Source: F1-20-MAGs119 sp041164425
GTDB taxonomy: Bacteria; Actinomycetota; Acidimicrobiia; Acidimicrobiales; Ilumatobacteraceae
Assembly (NCBI GenBank): GCA_041164425.1
Contig: JBEAPO010000058.1
Location: 1-62,062 of the forward strand
Length of the DNA: 62,062 bases
Direction: 5' to 3'
Shown: piece by piece, positions 52,549-61,114 of the stretch
How positions within the stretch are numbered: the stretch's first letter is position 1
Layout of the letters: the number at the start of each line of letters is the position of its first letter
Position numbers and translations under genes: made by a program
Notes under the pieces: model-generated
The model's input: the letters and a program-made list of their open reading frames with translations, nothing else
The model's database searches: none
Told to the model about the DNA's origin: nothing

Positions 52549-53652
52549 ATGACCACACCCACACGATTCAGTGACGTCGCGCTGCCGACGGTCGACGAAG
52601 AGATCTGGCGATACAGCCGTATCGGTGAACTCGATCTCTCGAAGTACCGCGCGGGCCGCGTCGACACGACCATCGAGGCCACGGGCTCTGCGGTCGAGGT
52701 TGTTTCGGCTGGTTCATTCTCCGACTGTGGCGGGGCCATGCCGATTGCAGTCGATGCATTCGCCGAAATCAGCGCCATCCAGTCGACGGGCGACACGGCC
52801 GACGTGACGGTCGTGCGTGTTCCACGCGGCAAGGTGATCGCCGAACCGATCGTCGTCAGTCGCAGCGTCTCGGCCTCGGGCGTCGTTGCGACACCGCGAC
52901 TCGTTATCGATGCGGGCGAGAACAGCGAGGTCACCATCATCGAACGTTTCGTCGGCGCCGACGACGTCGATTCGCTGGTGATCCCCGTTGTCGAGATGTC
53001 GGCGGCACGGGCCGCACGTATCACGTACCTCGCCATCAACGAACTCGGCAATCGGACCTGGAAGATCGCCCACCAACAATCGATGGGCGAGCGCGACTCG
53101 ACGACCCGCATCTACACCGTGGCGCTCGGCGGCGATTACGCGCGCGTGCGAACCGAGGCCCGACTCGTGGGAACCGGTGCCTCCACCCAGCAGGTGGCCC
53201 TCTATTTCGCCGACAACGACCAGATGCACGACTTCCGCACACTGCAAACCCACGTGGCTCCGCGCACCCACAGCGACATGCTGTTCAAGGGTGCGGTTGC
53301 AGGAACGTCGAAGAGCGTTTACACGGGTCTCATCCGCATCGAAAAGGACGCGCATGGTTCGCAGGCGTACCAAACGAACCGCAACCTCACCCTTTCCGAG
53401 GGTGCTTGGGCCGAGAGCGTGCCGAACCTCGAGATCGAGACCAACGACGTGAAGTGCAGCCACGCAAGCACCGTCGGCCCAATCGACGACGACCAGCGTT
53501 TCTATCTCGAATCACGAGGCATTCGTCCCGAGATTGCCGAGCGGCTCGTGGTGCTCGGCTTCTTCAATGAGGTCATCGAGCGTCTGCCGAATCTTCCCGT
53601 CGTCGCCGGTCTGCGCGACAAGGTCGCGGCGAAGTTGGGTGGTGCGCTGTGA
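52549..53652 (+). CDS. sufD: Fe-S cluster assembly protein SufD
   Basis: The protein is 367 aa. SufB paralogue in the SufBC2D complex. The N-terminal motif EEIWRYSRIGELDLSKY, the beta-helix core, and the C-terminal block CSHASTVGPIDDDQRFYLESRG with conserved Cys and His are present. ATG 52549 lies 29 bases after the small Cys protein. The stop overlaps the Rieske gene as GTGA. Confidence 0.96.
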   Translation: MTTPTRFSDVALPTVDEEIWRYSRIGELDLSKYRAGRVDTTIEATGSAVEVVSAGSFSDCGGAMPIAVDAFAEISAIQSTGDTADVTVVRVPRGKVIAEPIVVSRSVSASGVVATPRLVIDAGENSEVTIIERFVGADDVDSLVIPVVEMSAARAARITYLAINELGNRTWKIAHQQSMGERDSTTRIYTVALGGDYARVRTEARLVGTGASTQQVALYFADNDQMHDFRTLQTHVAPRTHSDMLFKGAVAGTSKSVYTGLIRIEKDAHGSQAYQTNRNLTLSEGAWAESVPNLEIETNDVKCSHASTVGPIDDDQRFYLESRGIRPEIAERLVVLGFFNEVIERLPNLPVVAGLRDKVAAKLGGAL

Positions 53653-53966
53653 GCATGAAAATCGGGAACATTGCCGACTTCGCAGCCGGCGCCGCAACCA
53701 AGGTCGCAGTGAACGGCACCAACGTCGCAGTCGTACGCATCGGGGACGACTTCTACGCGATCAACGACACGTGCAGCCATGGCAATGTCTCGTTGTCCGA
53801 GGGCCAGGTATGGGCCGACACCAAGGAACTCGAGTGTGTGAAGCACGGCAGTGCCTTCAGCGTCGAGACCGGCTGTCCGAACACCCTTCCTGCAACCCAA
53901 CCCGTCACCGTCTACACCGTCACCGTGAAAGGTGATGAGATCTTCATCGAGGAGTCCGCACGATGA
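53649..53966 (+). CDS. Rieske-type 2Fe-2S ferredoxin
   Basis: The protein is 105 aa. Non-haem Rieske fold with ligands Cys42-x-His44 (CSHGNV) and Cys63-x2-His66 (CVKHGS). Its place between sufD and sufC is conserved in many actinobacterial suf operons, where it may deliver electrons for cluster assembly. The start is GTG 53649, overlapping the sufD stop; ATG 53655 is an alternative. Confidence 0.94.
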   Translation: MSMKIGNIADFAAGAATKVAVNGTNVAVVRIGDDFYAINDTCSHGNVSLSEGQVWADTKELECVKHGSAFSVETGCPNTLPATQPVTVYTVTVKGDEIFIEESAR

Positions 53967-54688
53967 GCACACTGAAGATCACCAACCTGCAGGCCGGCAT
54001 CCCCGGCAAGCAGATCCTGAACGGCATCGAACTCACCGTGAAGTCAGGTGAAGTGCACGCGATCATGGGCCCGAACGGTGCGGGAAAATCAACCATGTCG
54101 GGCGTCATCATGGGCAAGCCGGGTTACGAGGTCATCTCCGGTTCGGTCAGCATCGACGGCGATGAACTGCTCGGCAAGCCGGCATGGGAACGCGCACTCG
54201 CAGGTCTGCACCTTGTGATGCAGTACCCGACCGAGGTGCCGGGTGTGCACCTGGACGATGTCATTCGCGAAGCATTCGTCACCCGCGGGCGCGACGCGAA
54301 AGAGCTCGACGCGTTGATTGCCAAGGAAGCCGGTCGCATCAACTTCAGTACCGACCTTGTCGCCCGTTCGTTGAACGTCGACCTGTCAGGCGGCGAGAAG
54401 AAGCGCAACGAAACTCTCCAGTTGTCGCTTCTCAAGCCAAAGTTCGCCATCCTCGACGAACTCGACTCGGGTCTCGACATCGACGCGCTGCGCGACTGCG
54501 CACGACGTGTCGAGGCGGCCACCGCCGAGGACAATCTCGGTGTCCTGGTGATCACGCACTACGCACGTCTGCTCGAGGAACTGAAGCCCGACCACGTGCA
54601 CATCCTCGCCGCGGGACGCATCGTGAAGTCGGGTGGCCCCGAACTTGCCGACGAACTCGAGAAGTCGGGCTATGCCGCGTTCCAGTGA
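53963..54688 (+). CDS. sufC: Fe-S assembly ATPase SufC
   Basis: The protein is 241 aa. ABC-type ATPase of the SufBCD complex. Walker A GPNGAGKST (~35), Q-loop HLVMQYPTEVPGV, signature LSGGEKKRNE and Walker B FAILDELDSGLDID. ATG 53963 overlaps the Rieske stop (ATGA). SufS and SufU, which usually follow, are not next; the next gene is on the other strand. Confidence 0.97.
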   Translation: MSTLKITNLQAGIPGKQILNGIELTVKSGEVHAIMGPNGAGKSTMSGVIMGKPGYEVISGSVSIDGDELLGKPAWERALAGLHLVMQYPTEVPGVHLDDVIREAFVTRGRDAKELDALIAKEAGRINFSTDLVARSLNVDLSGGEKKRNETLQLSLLKPKFAILDELDSGLDIDALRDCARRVEAATAEDNLGVLVITHYARLLEELKPDHVHILAAGRIVKSGGPELADELEKSGYAAFQ

Positions 54689-55120
54689 TTATTCGGCGAG
54701 GCCGGACTTCAGGAACTGTTCGAAGCAGTCGACAACGAGAAGGTCACGCGGGTAGGTGAGGCGTTTGCGCGCTTTGTCGACGGCTAGCCACTCGACGACG
54801 TCGACCTCGTTGTTGGGAGAGTGCGAACCGCTGGCGACGGTCATCGTCCAGTAGCGAACGCGCTTCGGCCGACCCTTGCGGTCGATGTACGAGACCCGGG
54901 CAATTTCGTGGCCGAGGCGACAGTGCAGCCCGGCCTCTTCGAAGACTTCGCGGATGGCACAGTCTTCTTCGCTGGAATCGGCATCATCGCGCTTGCCTTT
55001 CGGAAAGGTCCAGTCGTCGTAGCCCTCGCCGGGACGGTGCACGAGTAACAGTTCGGCCTTGCCCGGGCTGGCCCAACGCCACACGACGCCACCGGCTGCT
55101 CGAATGATCTTGTCTGCCAT
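54689..55120 (-). CDS. Nudix hydrolase
   Basis: The protein is 143 aa. MutT-like fold, with the Nudix box running through KGKRDDADSSEEDCAIREVF to EEAGL (~40-65); the REVFEEAGL half is canonical and the first half has a two-residue insertion. The substrate is an NDP-X compound, not defined here. ATG 55120 starts MADKIIRAAGGVVW. Its TAA lies directly against the sufC stop on the opposite strand. It is probably co-transcribed with the upstream membrane protein gene (4-bp gap). Confidence 0.88.
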   Translation of the reverse strand: MADKIIRAAGGVVWRWASPGKAELLLVHRPGEGYDDWTFPKGKRDDADSSEEDCAIREVFEEAGLHCRLGHEIARVSYIDRKGRPKRVRYWTMTVASGSHSPNNEVDVVEWLAVDKARKRLTYPRDLLVVDCFEQFLKSGLAE

Positions 55121-55124
55121 CGGG

Positions 55125-55520
55125 TCATATCGTGGCAGAGGAGTGGGTGGAGCGCCGAACTCGCCATGCCGACCACGCAAGCGGTCCGGCGAGGTTGAAG
55201 AGCGCTGCAGCAGTGAGTCGGGTGTCGAGGGACCAGCCGAGTTGGTGGCCGAGTTCGACCGTGAGGAACCGAATCGGGATGAACGAAACCGTCAGTGCCA
55301 GTGCGCCGAGCGCGGCGGCGCGCACGAGACGACGTTCGATCGACCGACGGTCGACGTCGGCCAGTTCGAATGCGATGCGTTCGTCGAGGTCGTCGTTGGC
55401 ACACGCCAATGCCAACCGGACGCGAGCACGCACGATCGCTCGCACTTCGGTCGACGCACCGATGGTGAGGGAGGCCAGGGCGACGAAGGTGTTGAGGGCA
55501 AGGGACTGGAGGCCGTTCAT
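55125..55520 (-). CDS. Hypothetical membrane protein, 131 aa
   Basis: I see no known domain. There are hydrophobic stretches near residues 5-22, 65-85 and 100-117, with an Arg-rich middle (VRAIVRARVRLALACANDDL). The topology suggests two to three helices. ATG 55520. It sits between a Nudix gene and a cation ATPase gene; no function can be inferred. Confidence 0.7.
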   Translation of the reverse strand: MNGLQSLALNTFVALASLTIGASTEVRAIVRARVRLALACANDDLDERIAFELADVDRRSIERRLVRAAALGALALTVSFIPIRFLTVELGHQLGWSLDTRLTAAALFNLAGPLAWSAWRVRRSTHSSATI

Positions 55521-55554
55521 TGCCCCATCCTGCGATGGGGGTGTGACACCCGCT

Positions 55555-58221
55555 CTAGTGGCGGCCGCGGACGATCAGTTTGCGGATTTCCTCGACGAAC
55601 ACCACGCTGCTTGCGACAGCCGCACAGATCAGCCACTGACCGACCGAGATCGAGATCACATTGAAAAGATCCTGCAGCGGGCCGACCACGGTGACGAGCA
55701 CCTGAAAGAAGCCGGCGCTGCCGAGTGCTGCCCAGAGGCGCCAATTCGACCACGTGCGTGAGTTGAACACGCTGTGTGTTTCGTTGCGCGCATTCAGAAT
55801 GTTGAAGAACTGGAAGAACACGAACGTGCAGAACGCCATCGTGCCGGCCACCGACGCTTTGTCGTAGCTGGGTTCACCCGGTGCGAACTGGAGAACCAGC
55901 AGCGTGCCGACGGCCATCACGATCGACGACGTGATGACTGCCGACCAACGGCGGTGCGTGAGAATGGGCTCGTCCATCGGACGTGGGGGCTGGTTCATCA
56001 CGTTGGCCACCGGCTTGTCGAAGGCGAGTGCCATTGCTGGTGGGCCGTCCATGATGATGTTGACCCAGAGGATTGCGATCGCCGCAAAGGGCTTGCCGTC
56101 GGCGATGCCGAAAATCGAAGCGATGAGGAACAGGGCCGAGAAGCCGATCGCAGTCGACAACTGGAACCGAACGAACGACACGATGTTGTGGTAGATCGCT
56201 CGTCCCTGACGCACCGCGCCGACGATGGTGGCGAAGTTGTCGTCGGTGAGCACCATCGTGGCTGCCTCCTTCGACACCTCGGTTCCGGTGATGCCCATAG
56301 CCACACCCATGTCGGACTTCTTCAGCGCCGGTGCGTCGTTGACACCGTCGCCGGTCATCGCCACGACGCGCTTCTTCGACTGCAACAGGCCGACAAGGCG
56401 CATCTTGTGTTCGGGTGCGACGCGGGCAAAGACACCGATGTCGTCGATCTGGTCGCGCAGTTCGTCGTCGGTCATGCGTTCGATGTCGGCACCAGTGATG
56501 GCCCGACCCTCGATGCCCAACTGGCGGCCGATGCTGGCCGCGGTCACCGCATGGTCGCCCGTGATCATTTTCACCGCGATGCCGGCGCTGTGTGCTTCGG
56601 CGATGGCCAGTCTTGCTTCGGGTCGGGGAGGGTCGACGATGCCGACGAGCGTGAGCAGCGTGAGGTCGTCGAGCAGGTCCTCGACCTTGCCGCCGCCGTC
56701 GATGAACTCTTGCCACTCGGCATTCGGCAACTGACGTACGGCGAGTGCGAGAACGCGCAGGCCGTCGGCAGCCATCGCGTCGTAGTGCCCGTCGAGGCCC
56801 GCGCGGCTGGCGCCCATCGGTACGGATTCGTGTGAGGCGAGTACCTGGCTGCAACGTGACATCACGACGTCGGGAGCGCCCTTCACGTAGATGCGCACAA
56901 GGTCGGAACCCGACGGGACGGGGAAGCGGTGCACCGTCGCCATGTACTTCGTAGCCGAGTCGAAGGGGACTTCGGCGATTCGTGGGTATTCACTGCGCAC
57001 CTGGGCGAGGTTGACACCCAGCTTCTCGGCGAGCACGACGAGCGCGCCCTCGGTGGGGTCGCCGACGAGCTCGTCGGTTTCGTTCGAGTGGTGAACCACG
57101 GCGTCGGCGCACAGGGCGAGACCGCGAGCGCCGGTGGCGAGGGTGTCGGATGTCGAGGCGCTGAGGCCCTCGACGCTGCCTTTGTTCGAATAGCCGCTGC
57201 CTGTGACGTCGAAGAGATTGCCTTCGAAGTAGAACTTCGTCGCCGTCATCTGGTTCAGAGTCAGCGTGCCTGTTTTGTCACTGCAGATCACGCTGGTGCA
57301 ACCGAGAGTCTCGACGGCCGCCAATCGTTTGATGATTGCGTTCTTGGCGGCGAGTTTGCTGACGCCGATGGCCAGCGTGACCACCGTGACTGCCGGAAGT
57401 CCCTCGGGAATCGATGCGACGGCAAGAGCGACCGCGGTGAGCAACACGTCACCGAAGCTCTGGCCGCGGGCGATGTTCGTCACCATCACCAACGCCACGA
57501 CGATGCCCGCGAGGTACACCAACTGGTGTGCCAGCCCGTTGAGTTGGCGCTGCAGGGGAGTCTTCTCCGTCGGTGTCGAAGCGAGAAGTCCGGCGATGCG
57601 GCCGATCTCGGTTCCCATTCCGGTTTTCGTGACGAGGATCTCACCGCGGCCACGGGTGACCGTGGTGTTCATGAACGCGTGCGAGTGGCGGTCACCGATT
57701 GGCGCGTTCGGCTCGACGGGATCGGTGTTCTTCTCGACCGGATGGCTTTCGCCGGTAAGGGTGGCCTCGTCGATCTCCAGGTTGTTCGCGACGAAGATCT
57801 CGCCGTCGGCGGGAAGACGGTCACCGGCTTCGACGAGAACTACATCGCCGGGAACGATGGTCTCGGTCGGCACCATCATCACCGTCCCGTCACGGCGCAC
57901 GCGAACGTGTGCCGTCAGCATCTTGCGAAGTGCATCGAGTGACTTTTCCGCGCGGTTCTCCTGCACGAACCCGATCACCGCGTTGAACACGACGACCGCG
58001 AGAACGACGAGCGGGGTCTTCAGCTCACCCGACACCACCAGCGACACGAGAGCCGCTGCGATGAGGATGAGGATGAGCATGTCCTTGAACTGGGCGAGGA
58101 ACTTCTTCCACGCGGGAACCGTCTCGGCCGCGTCCAATTGGTTCGGGCCGTGTTGTTCGAGCAGCCGGGCGGCTTCAGCCGAGGTGAGGCCGACGTGGAC
58201 GGGAGTTTCGGTTGTGGTCAC
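55555..58221 (-). CDS. P-type cation-transporting ATPase (PII, Ca2+-type)
   Basis: The protein is 888 aa with about ten membrane helices. The cation-ATPase N-terminal domain starts at residue ~8. The TGES actuator motif is in EATLTGESHPV, the M4 ion site IPEGLP is near 270, and the phosphorylated Asp lies in CSDKTGTLT near 313. TGDGVNDAPALKK and MVLTDDNFATI are in the P domain. It pumps Ca2+ or another cation outward at ATP cost. The start is GTG 58221, 7 bases after the htpX stop. Confidence 0.95.
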   Translation of the reverse strand: MTTTETPVHVGLTSAEAARLLEQHGPNQLDAAETVPAWKKFLAQFKDMLILILIAAALVSLVVSGELKTPLVVLAVVVFNAVIGFVQENRAEKSLDALRKMLTAHVRVRRDGTVMMVPTETIVPGDVVLVEAGDRLPADGEIFVANNLEIDEATLTGESHPVEKNTDPVEPNAPIGDRHSHAFMNTTVTRGRGEILVTKTGMGTEIGRIAGLLASTPTEKTPLQRQLNGLAHQLVYLAGIVVALVMVTNIARGQSFGDVLLTAVALAVASIPEGLPAVTVVTLAIGVSKLAAKNAIIKRLAAVETLGCTSVICSDKTGTLTLNQMTATKFYFEGNLFDVTGSGYSNKGSVEGLSASTSDTLATGARGLALCADAVVHHSNETDELVGDPTEGALVVLAEKLGVNLAQVRSEYPRIAEVPFDSATKYMATVHRFPVPSGSDLVRIYVKGAPDVVMSRCSQVLASHESVPMGASRAGLDGHYDAMAADGLRVLALAVRQLPNAEWQEFIDGGGKVEDLLDDLTLLTLVGIVDPPRPEARLAIAEAHSAGIAVKMITGDHAVTAASIGRQLGIEGRAITGADIERMTDDELRDQIDDIGVFARVAPEHKMRLVGLLQSKKRVVAMTGDGVNDAPALKKSDMGVAMGITGTEVSKEAATMVLTDDNFATIVGAVRQGRAIYHNIVSFVRFQLSTAIGFSALFLIASIFGIADGKPFAAIAILWVNIIMDGPPAMALAFDKPVANVMNQPPRPMDEPILTHRRWSAVITSSIVMAVGTLLVLQFAPGEPSYDKASVAGTMAFCTFVFFQFFNILNARNETHSVFNSRTWSNWRLWAALGSAGFFQVLVTVVGPLQDLFNVISISVGQWLICAAVASSVVFVEEIRKLIVRGRH

Positions 58222-58228
58222 GTATTCC

Positions 58229-59107
58229 TCAGAAGGTCATCGCACGAAGGCGCGCGATGCGATCTTCGGTGCTGGGGTGGGTCGAAAAGAGTCGTGCGAT
58301 ATTGGGGCCACCCGAGCGCTTGTTCTGGAACTCGGCCAATGGGTTGTGGATGTATGCCTGTGCCTGGGCGGGTGCGACCTGCATCGGAATCTGACGCGCG
58401 TGCACCTCGATGCGTTCGAGGGCGTTGGCGAGCGACTGGCCCGAGCCCAAGAGTTCGGCAGCCGAGCGGTCGGCTTCGAACTCACGCGAGCGAGACACGG
58501 CCATCTGCATGAGCGATGCCGCAATGGGTGCGAGCATCGACACGAGGATGAGCGCGAACGGATTCGGGCGGTCGTCGTCGTTGTTGCCGCCCCCGCCGAA
58601 CATCGCTGCCCACATCGCCATATTGGCGATGAACGAAATTGCGCTGGCAATTGCCGCGGCAACCGAACCGATGAGAATGTCGCGGTTGCGAACGTGCATC
58701 AGTTCGTGTGCCATCACTCCGCGCAGTTCGTCTTCGGGCATTGTGCGCAAAAGTCCTTCGGTCGCACAAACAACGGCATTGCGGGGTCCGCGACCCGTCG
58801 CAAATGCATTCGGCTGTTCGTTGGGGGAGATCGCAACCCGGGGCATCGGCATGTTTGCGCGGGTGGCAAGTTCCGCGATCATGCCGTAGAACAGCGGCGC
58901 ATCGGCTTGGGTGACGATGCGTGCGTTTGCGGCCTTGAGTGCCAGCTTGTCGCTGAACCAGTACGAACCGCCCACCATCACGAGGGCGAACAACAAACCG
59001 ATCGTGAGCGATCCGCTGCTGCCGCCACCGAGGACGCCCGCGATGGTGACGATCAGGCCGCCGAGTGCGGCAAGGAGAATGGCTGTTTTTGCTGTGTTCT
59101 TGAACAC
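58229..59107 (-). CDS. htpX: Membrane metalloprotease HtpX
   Basis: M48 peptidase, 292 aa. Two N-terminal membrane helices (~8-50), zinc site MAHELMHVRNRD near residue 130, two further helices and the third ligand in SREFEADRSAAELL. It degrades damaged membrane proteins, often under heat or envelope stress. GTG 59107 has AAGGGAA about 8 bases upstream, and a 6-bp-stem hairpin sits just before that site (59127-59140). Confidence 0.95.
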   Translation of the reverse strand: MFKNTAKTAILLAALGGLIVTIAGVLGGGSSGSLTIGLLFALVMVGGSYWFSDKLALKAANARIVTQADAPLFYGMIAELATRANMPMPRVAISPNEQPNAFATGRGPRNAVVCATEGLLRTMPEDELRGVMAHELMHVRNRDILIGSVAAAIASAISFIANMAMWAAMFGGGGNNDDDRPNPFALILVSMLAPIAASLMQMAVSRSREFEADRSAAELLGSGQSLANALERIEVHARQIPMQVAPAQAQAYIHNPLAEFQNKRSGGPNIARLFSTHPSTEDRIARLRAMTF

Positions 59108-59312
59108 TTCGGATTCCCTTCGACTGGTCCCCGAGGGGACGCTTTTCCTGTCGAAGGTCTCTCCCGCCCGATTGGGCCAACGGTGCCGGGACCCGCTCGC
59201 GCGGCTCCGTGATGACGACACCGGAGTCGAGGGATACTCCCCTTCAGGACTGAATGCTACGAGATTGGCGTCTTCCTTGCCAACAACTGCCGAAAAAAGA
59301 AAGGATGCGCGC
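59108..59312. other. Longest gap in the window, between htpX and the alcohol dehydrogenase
   Basis: A 205-bp divergent regulatory region. It holds the htpX Shine-Dalgarno and a hairpin GTCCCC-GA-GGGGAC at 59127-59140 on the htpX side, and AAAGGA (59301-59306) before the dehydrogenase ATG. I see no ORF, tRNA or clear operator in the rest. Confidence 0.6.
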
Positions 59313-60410
59313 ATGAAAATCTCTGCCGCAGTACTGCCGTCACACGATGCCCCGTTCGAGATTCGTGAACTCGAGATCGCCGAGCCGCGACCGGGTGAAG
59401 TGCTGGTGCGCATCGTCGGGGCGGGCATGTGTCACACGGATCTTCTGGCGCGTATCCCGGGCGGGCCATTCGCTTCACCGATCGTTCTCGGCCACGAAGG
59501 GTCGGGCATCGTCGAACGTGTCGGTGAGGGCGTGACGAAAGTTGCGCCCGGCGACAAGGTGGTTTTGTCGTATGCGAGCTGCGGCAAGTGCATGCGTTGC
59601 GAAACCGGCCTGCCGCAGTACTGCGAACTGTTCGGTGCGCTGAACTTCATGGGGTCGCGTCTCGACGGGTCGGCACCGTTGTCGGGGGTGGATGGCTCGA
59701 AGATGGGGTGTTGCTGGTTCGGTCAGTCGAGTTTCGCCACCCACGCGATCGCGACCGAGCGCAATGTCGTGAAAGTGACGGCCGACGACGTGAAGCTCGA
59801 GATCCTCGGGCCACTCGGTTGTGGTTTCCAAACTGGTGCGGGTGCCGTGATCAATTCACTCGGCGCACGGCCCGGAACGTCGATCGTGATCTACGGCGCA
59901 GGCGCCGTGGGCCTGGCGGGTCTGATGGCCGCGAAGATCGCCGGCTGCACCACCATCGTCGCCGTCGACCTGCACGACAACCGTTTGTCGCTGGCCACAG
60001 AACTCGGCGCGACGCACACCATCAATGCGTCGACCACGACCGATGTGACGGCCGAAGTACGGGCGATCACCGGAGGCGGAACGCAGTACGGCCTCGACAC
60101 GACCGGCGTTCCTACCGTGTTGCGCGGCGCGGTCGATGCCCTACGTCCCACCGGCACGCTCGCCGTGGTCGGTGTGGTGATGGGCGACATCGCGTTCTCG
60201 TCGTCTGGCTTCCTCGACGGCAAGACCGTGAAGGGCGTCATCGAAGGTGATGCCTACCCGGCGGAGTTCATTCCGAAGATGATCGAATGGCACCGCCGCG
60301 GCATGTTCCCGATCGAGAAACTCGTGAAGACCTATCGCCTCGACCAAATCAACGAAGCGCAGCACGACAGCGAATCCGGCGCCACCATCAAACCCATCTT
60401 CGTCCTCTAA
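59313..60410 (+). CDS. Zinc-dependent alcohol dehydrogenase, aryl-alcohol type
   Basis: Medium-chain NAD-dependent dehydrogenase, 365 aa. The catalytic zinc site is Cys in GMCHTD and His in LGHEGSG. The structural zinc site is the four cysteines of CGKCMRCETGLPQYC. NAD-binding is through IYGAGAVGLAG near residue 194. The closest visible match is to aryl-alcohol dehydrogenases. ATG 59313 is preceded by a good Shine-Dalgarno. It converges on the DUF2889 gene. Confidence 0.93.
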   Translation: MKISAAVLPSHDAPFEIRELEIAEPRPGEVLVRIVGAGMCHTDLLARIPGGPFASPIVLGHEGSGIVERVGEGVTKVAPGDKVVLSYASCGKCMRCETGLPQYCELFGALNFMGSRLDGSAPLSGVDGSKMGCCWFGQSSFATHAIATERNVVKVTADDVKLEILGPLGCGFQTGAGAVINSLGARPGTSIVIYGAGAVGLAGLMAAKIAGCTTIVAVDLHDNRLSLATELGATHTINASTTTDVTAEVRAITGGGTQYGLDTTGVPTVLRGAVDALRPTGTLAVVGVVMGDIAFSSSGFLDGKTVKGVIEGDAYPAEFIPKMIEWHRRGMFPIEKLVKTYRLDQINEAQHDSESGATIKPIFVL

Positions 60411-60465
60411 CCGCCGCCCATTCCTTGTTCATGCGGAATGGTCGGCTAACCGCCGCCCATTCCTT
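60407..60465 (-). repeat. Duplicated 3' end of the DUF2889 gene
   Basis: An identical 20-bp block occurs at 60446-60465 (the real end) and 60407-60426. On the minus strand both read GMGGG-TAG with one upstream codon differing. The period is 39 bp. The outer copy merges with the TAA stop of the convergent dehydrogenase (60408-60410). Confidence 0.88.
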
Positions 60466-61114
60466 TGCGCCATTCCATGGGGTCGCGGCCGAGTTTGGCG
60501 TAGCGGTCGGTGATCCAGATGGGAAAGCCGATGTCGCCGCCGTCGGCGACGATTTGCGCCTGTTCGCCGTTTTCATCCCAGATGTGACACGTGTTGAGGT
60601 TGAAACGCATGCGGGCGAGGCGTTCTTCGCGCGTCTTTGGCTCGGGTTCGGGTTGAACGGTGCCCTTAGCAACGTTCAACGCGCGCATCGACCACACGCT
60701 TTGAATCGCGACGGGTGCCATCGCCTGGAGGAGCGCAGTGGTGTGCGTGCAGCCACGCGGCCCGCCGAACAGCTCGCGAACCTTGTGGGTGAAGCCGCGC
60801 GCGATGCTGAGTCCGATGAGTTTCTCGTAGTGCGACGTGATCGCGGGGCAACCTCCGTGCGGGTACACCTCGAATTCGACTCGCGCGTCGGTGATGATCA
60901 TCTCGGGCATGGTGACCGTCAGCGCCACGATCATGTGGTGCAGGGGCAGCGGTTCGGGGTCGTCGGGAATGTAAAGACCGGCGGGCTTTTCGTCGCGCAC
61001 GGCACCACGCAGGACGATGGTGCGATCGTCCTTTCTGTACGACTTCACAACGTAGCTGCGGTCGTGGATTTCCTCGAGATCGGTGTCGGTGGGCGGGGGG
61101 AGAATGTCAGTCAC
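60446..61114 (-). CDS. DUF2889 family protein
   Basis: The protein is 222 aa. The family pattern is visible: PLHHMIVALTVTMPEMIITD, then PHGGCPAITSHYEKLIGLSI and the VRELFGGPRGCTHTTALL block with conserved Cys and His. The function is unknown; members are often near acyl-CoA or aromatic catabolism genes. GTG 61114 overlaps the phosphotransferase stop as GTGA, so they form one operon. Confidence 0.85.
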   Translation of the reverse strand: MTDILPPPTDTDLEEIHDRSYVVKSYRKDDRTIVLRGAVRDEKPAGLYIPDDPEPLPLHHMIVALTVTMPEMIITDARVEFEVYPHGGCPAITSHYEKLIGLSIARGFTHKVRELFGGPRGCTHTTALLQAMAPVAIQSVWSMRALNVAKGTVQPEPEPKTREERLARMRFNLNTCHIWDENGEQAQIVADGGDIGFPIWITDRYAKLGRDPMEWRKGMGGG

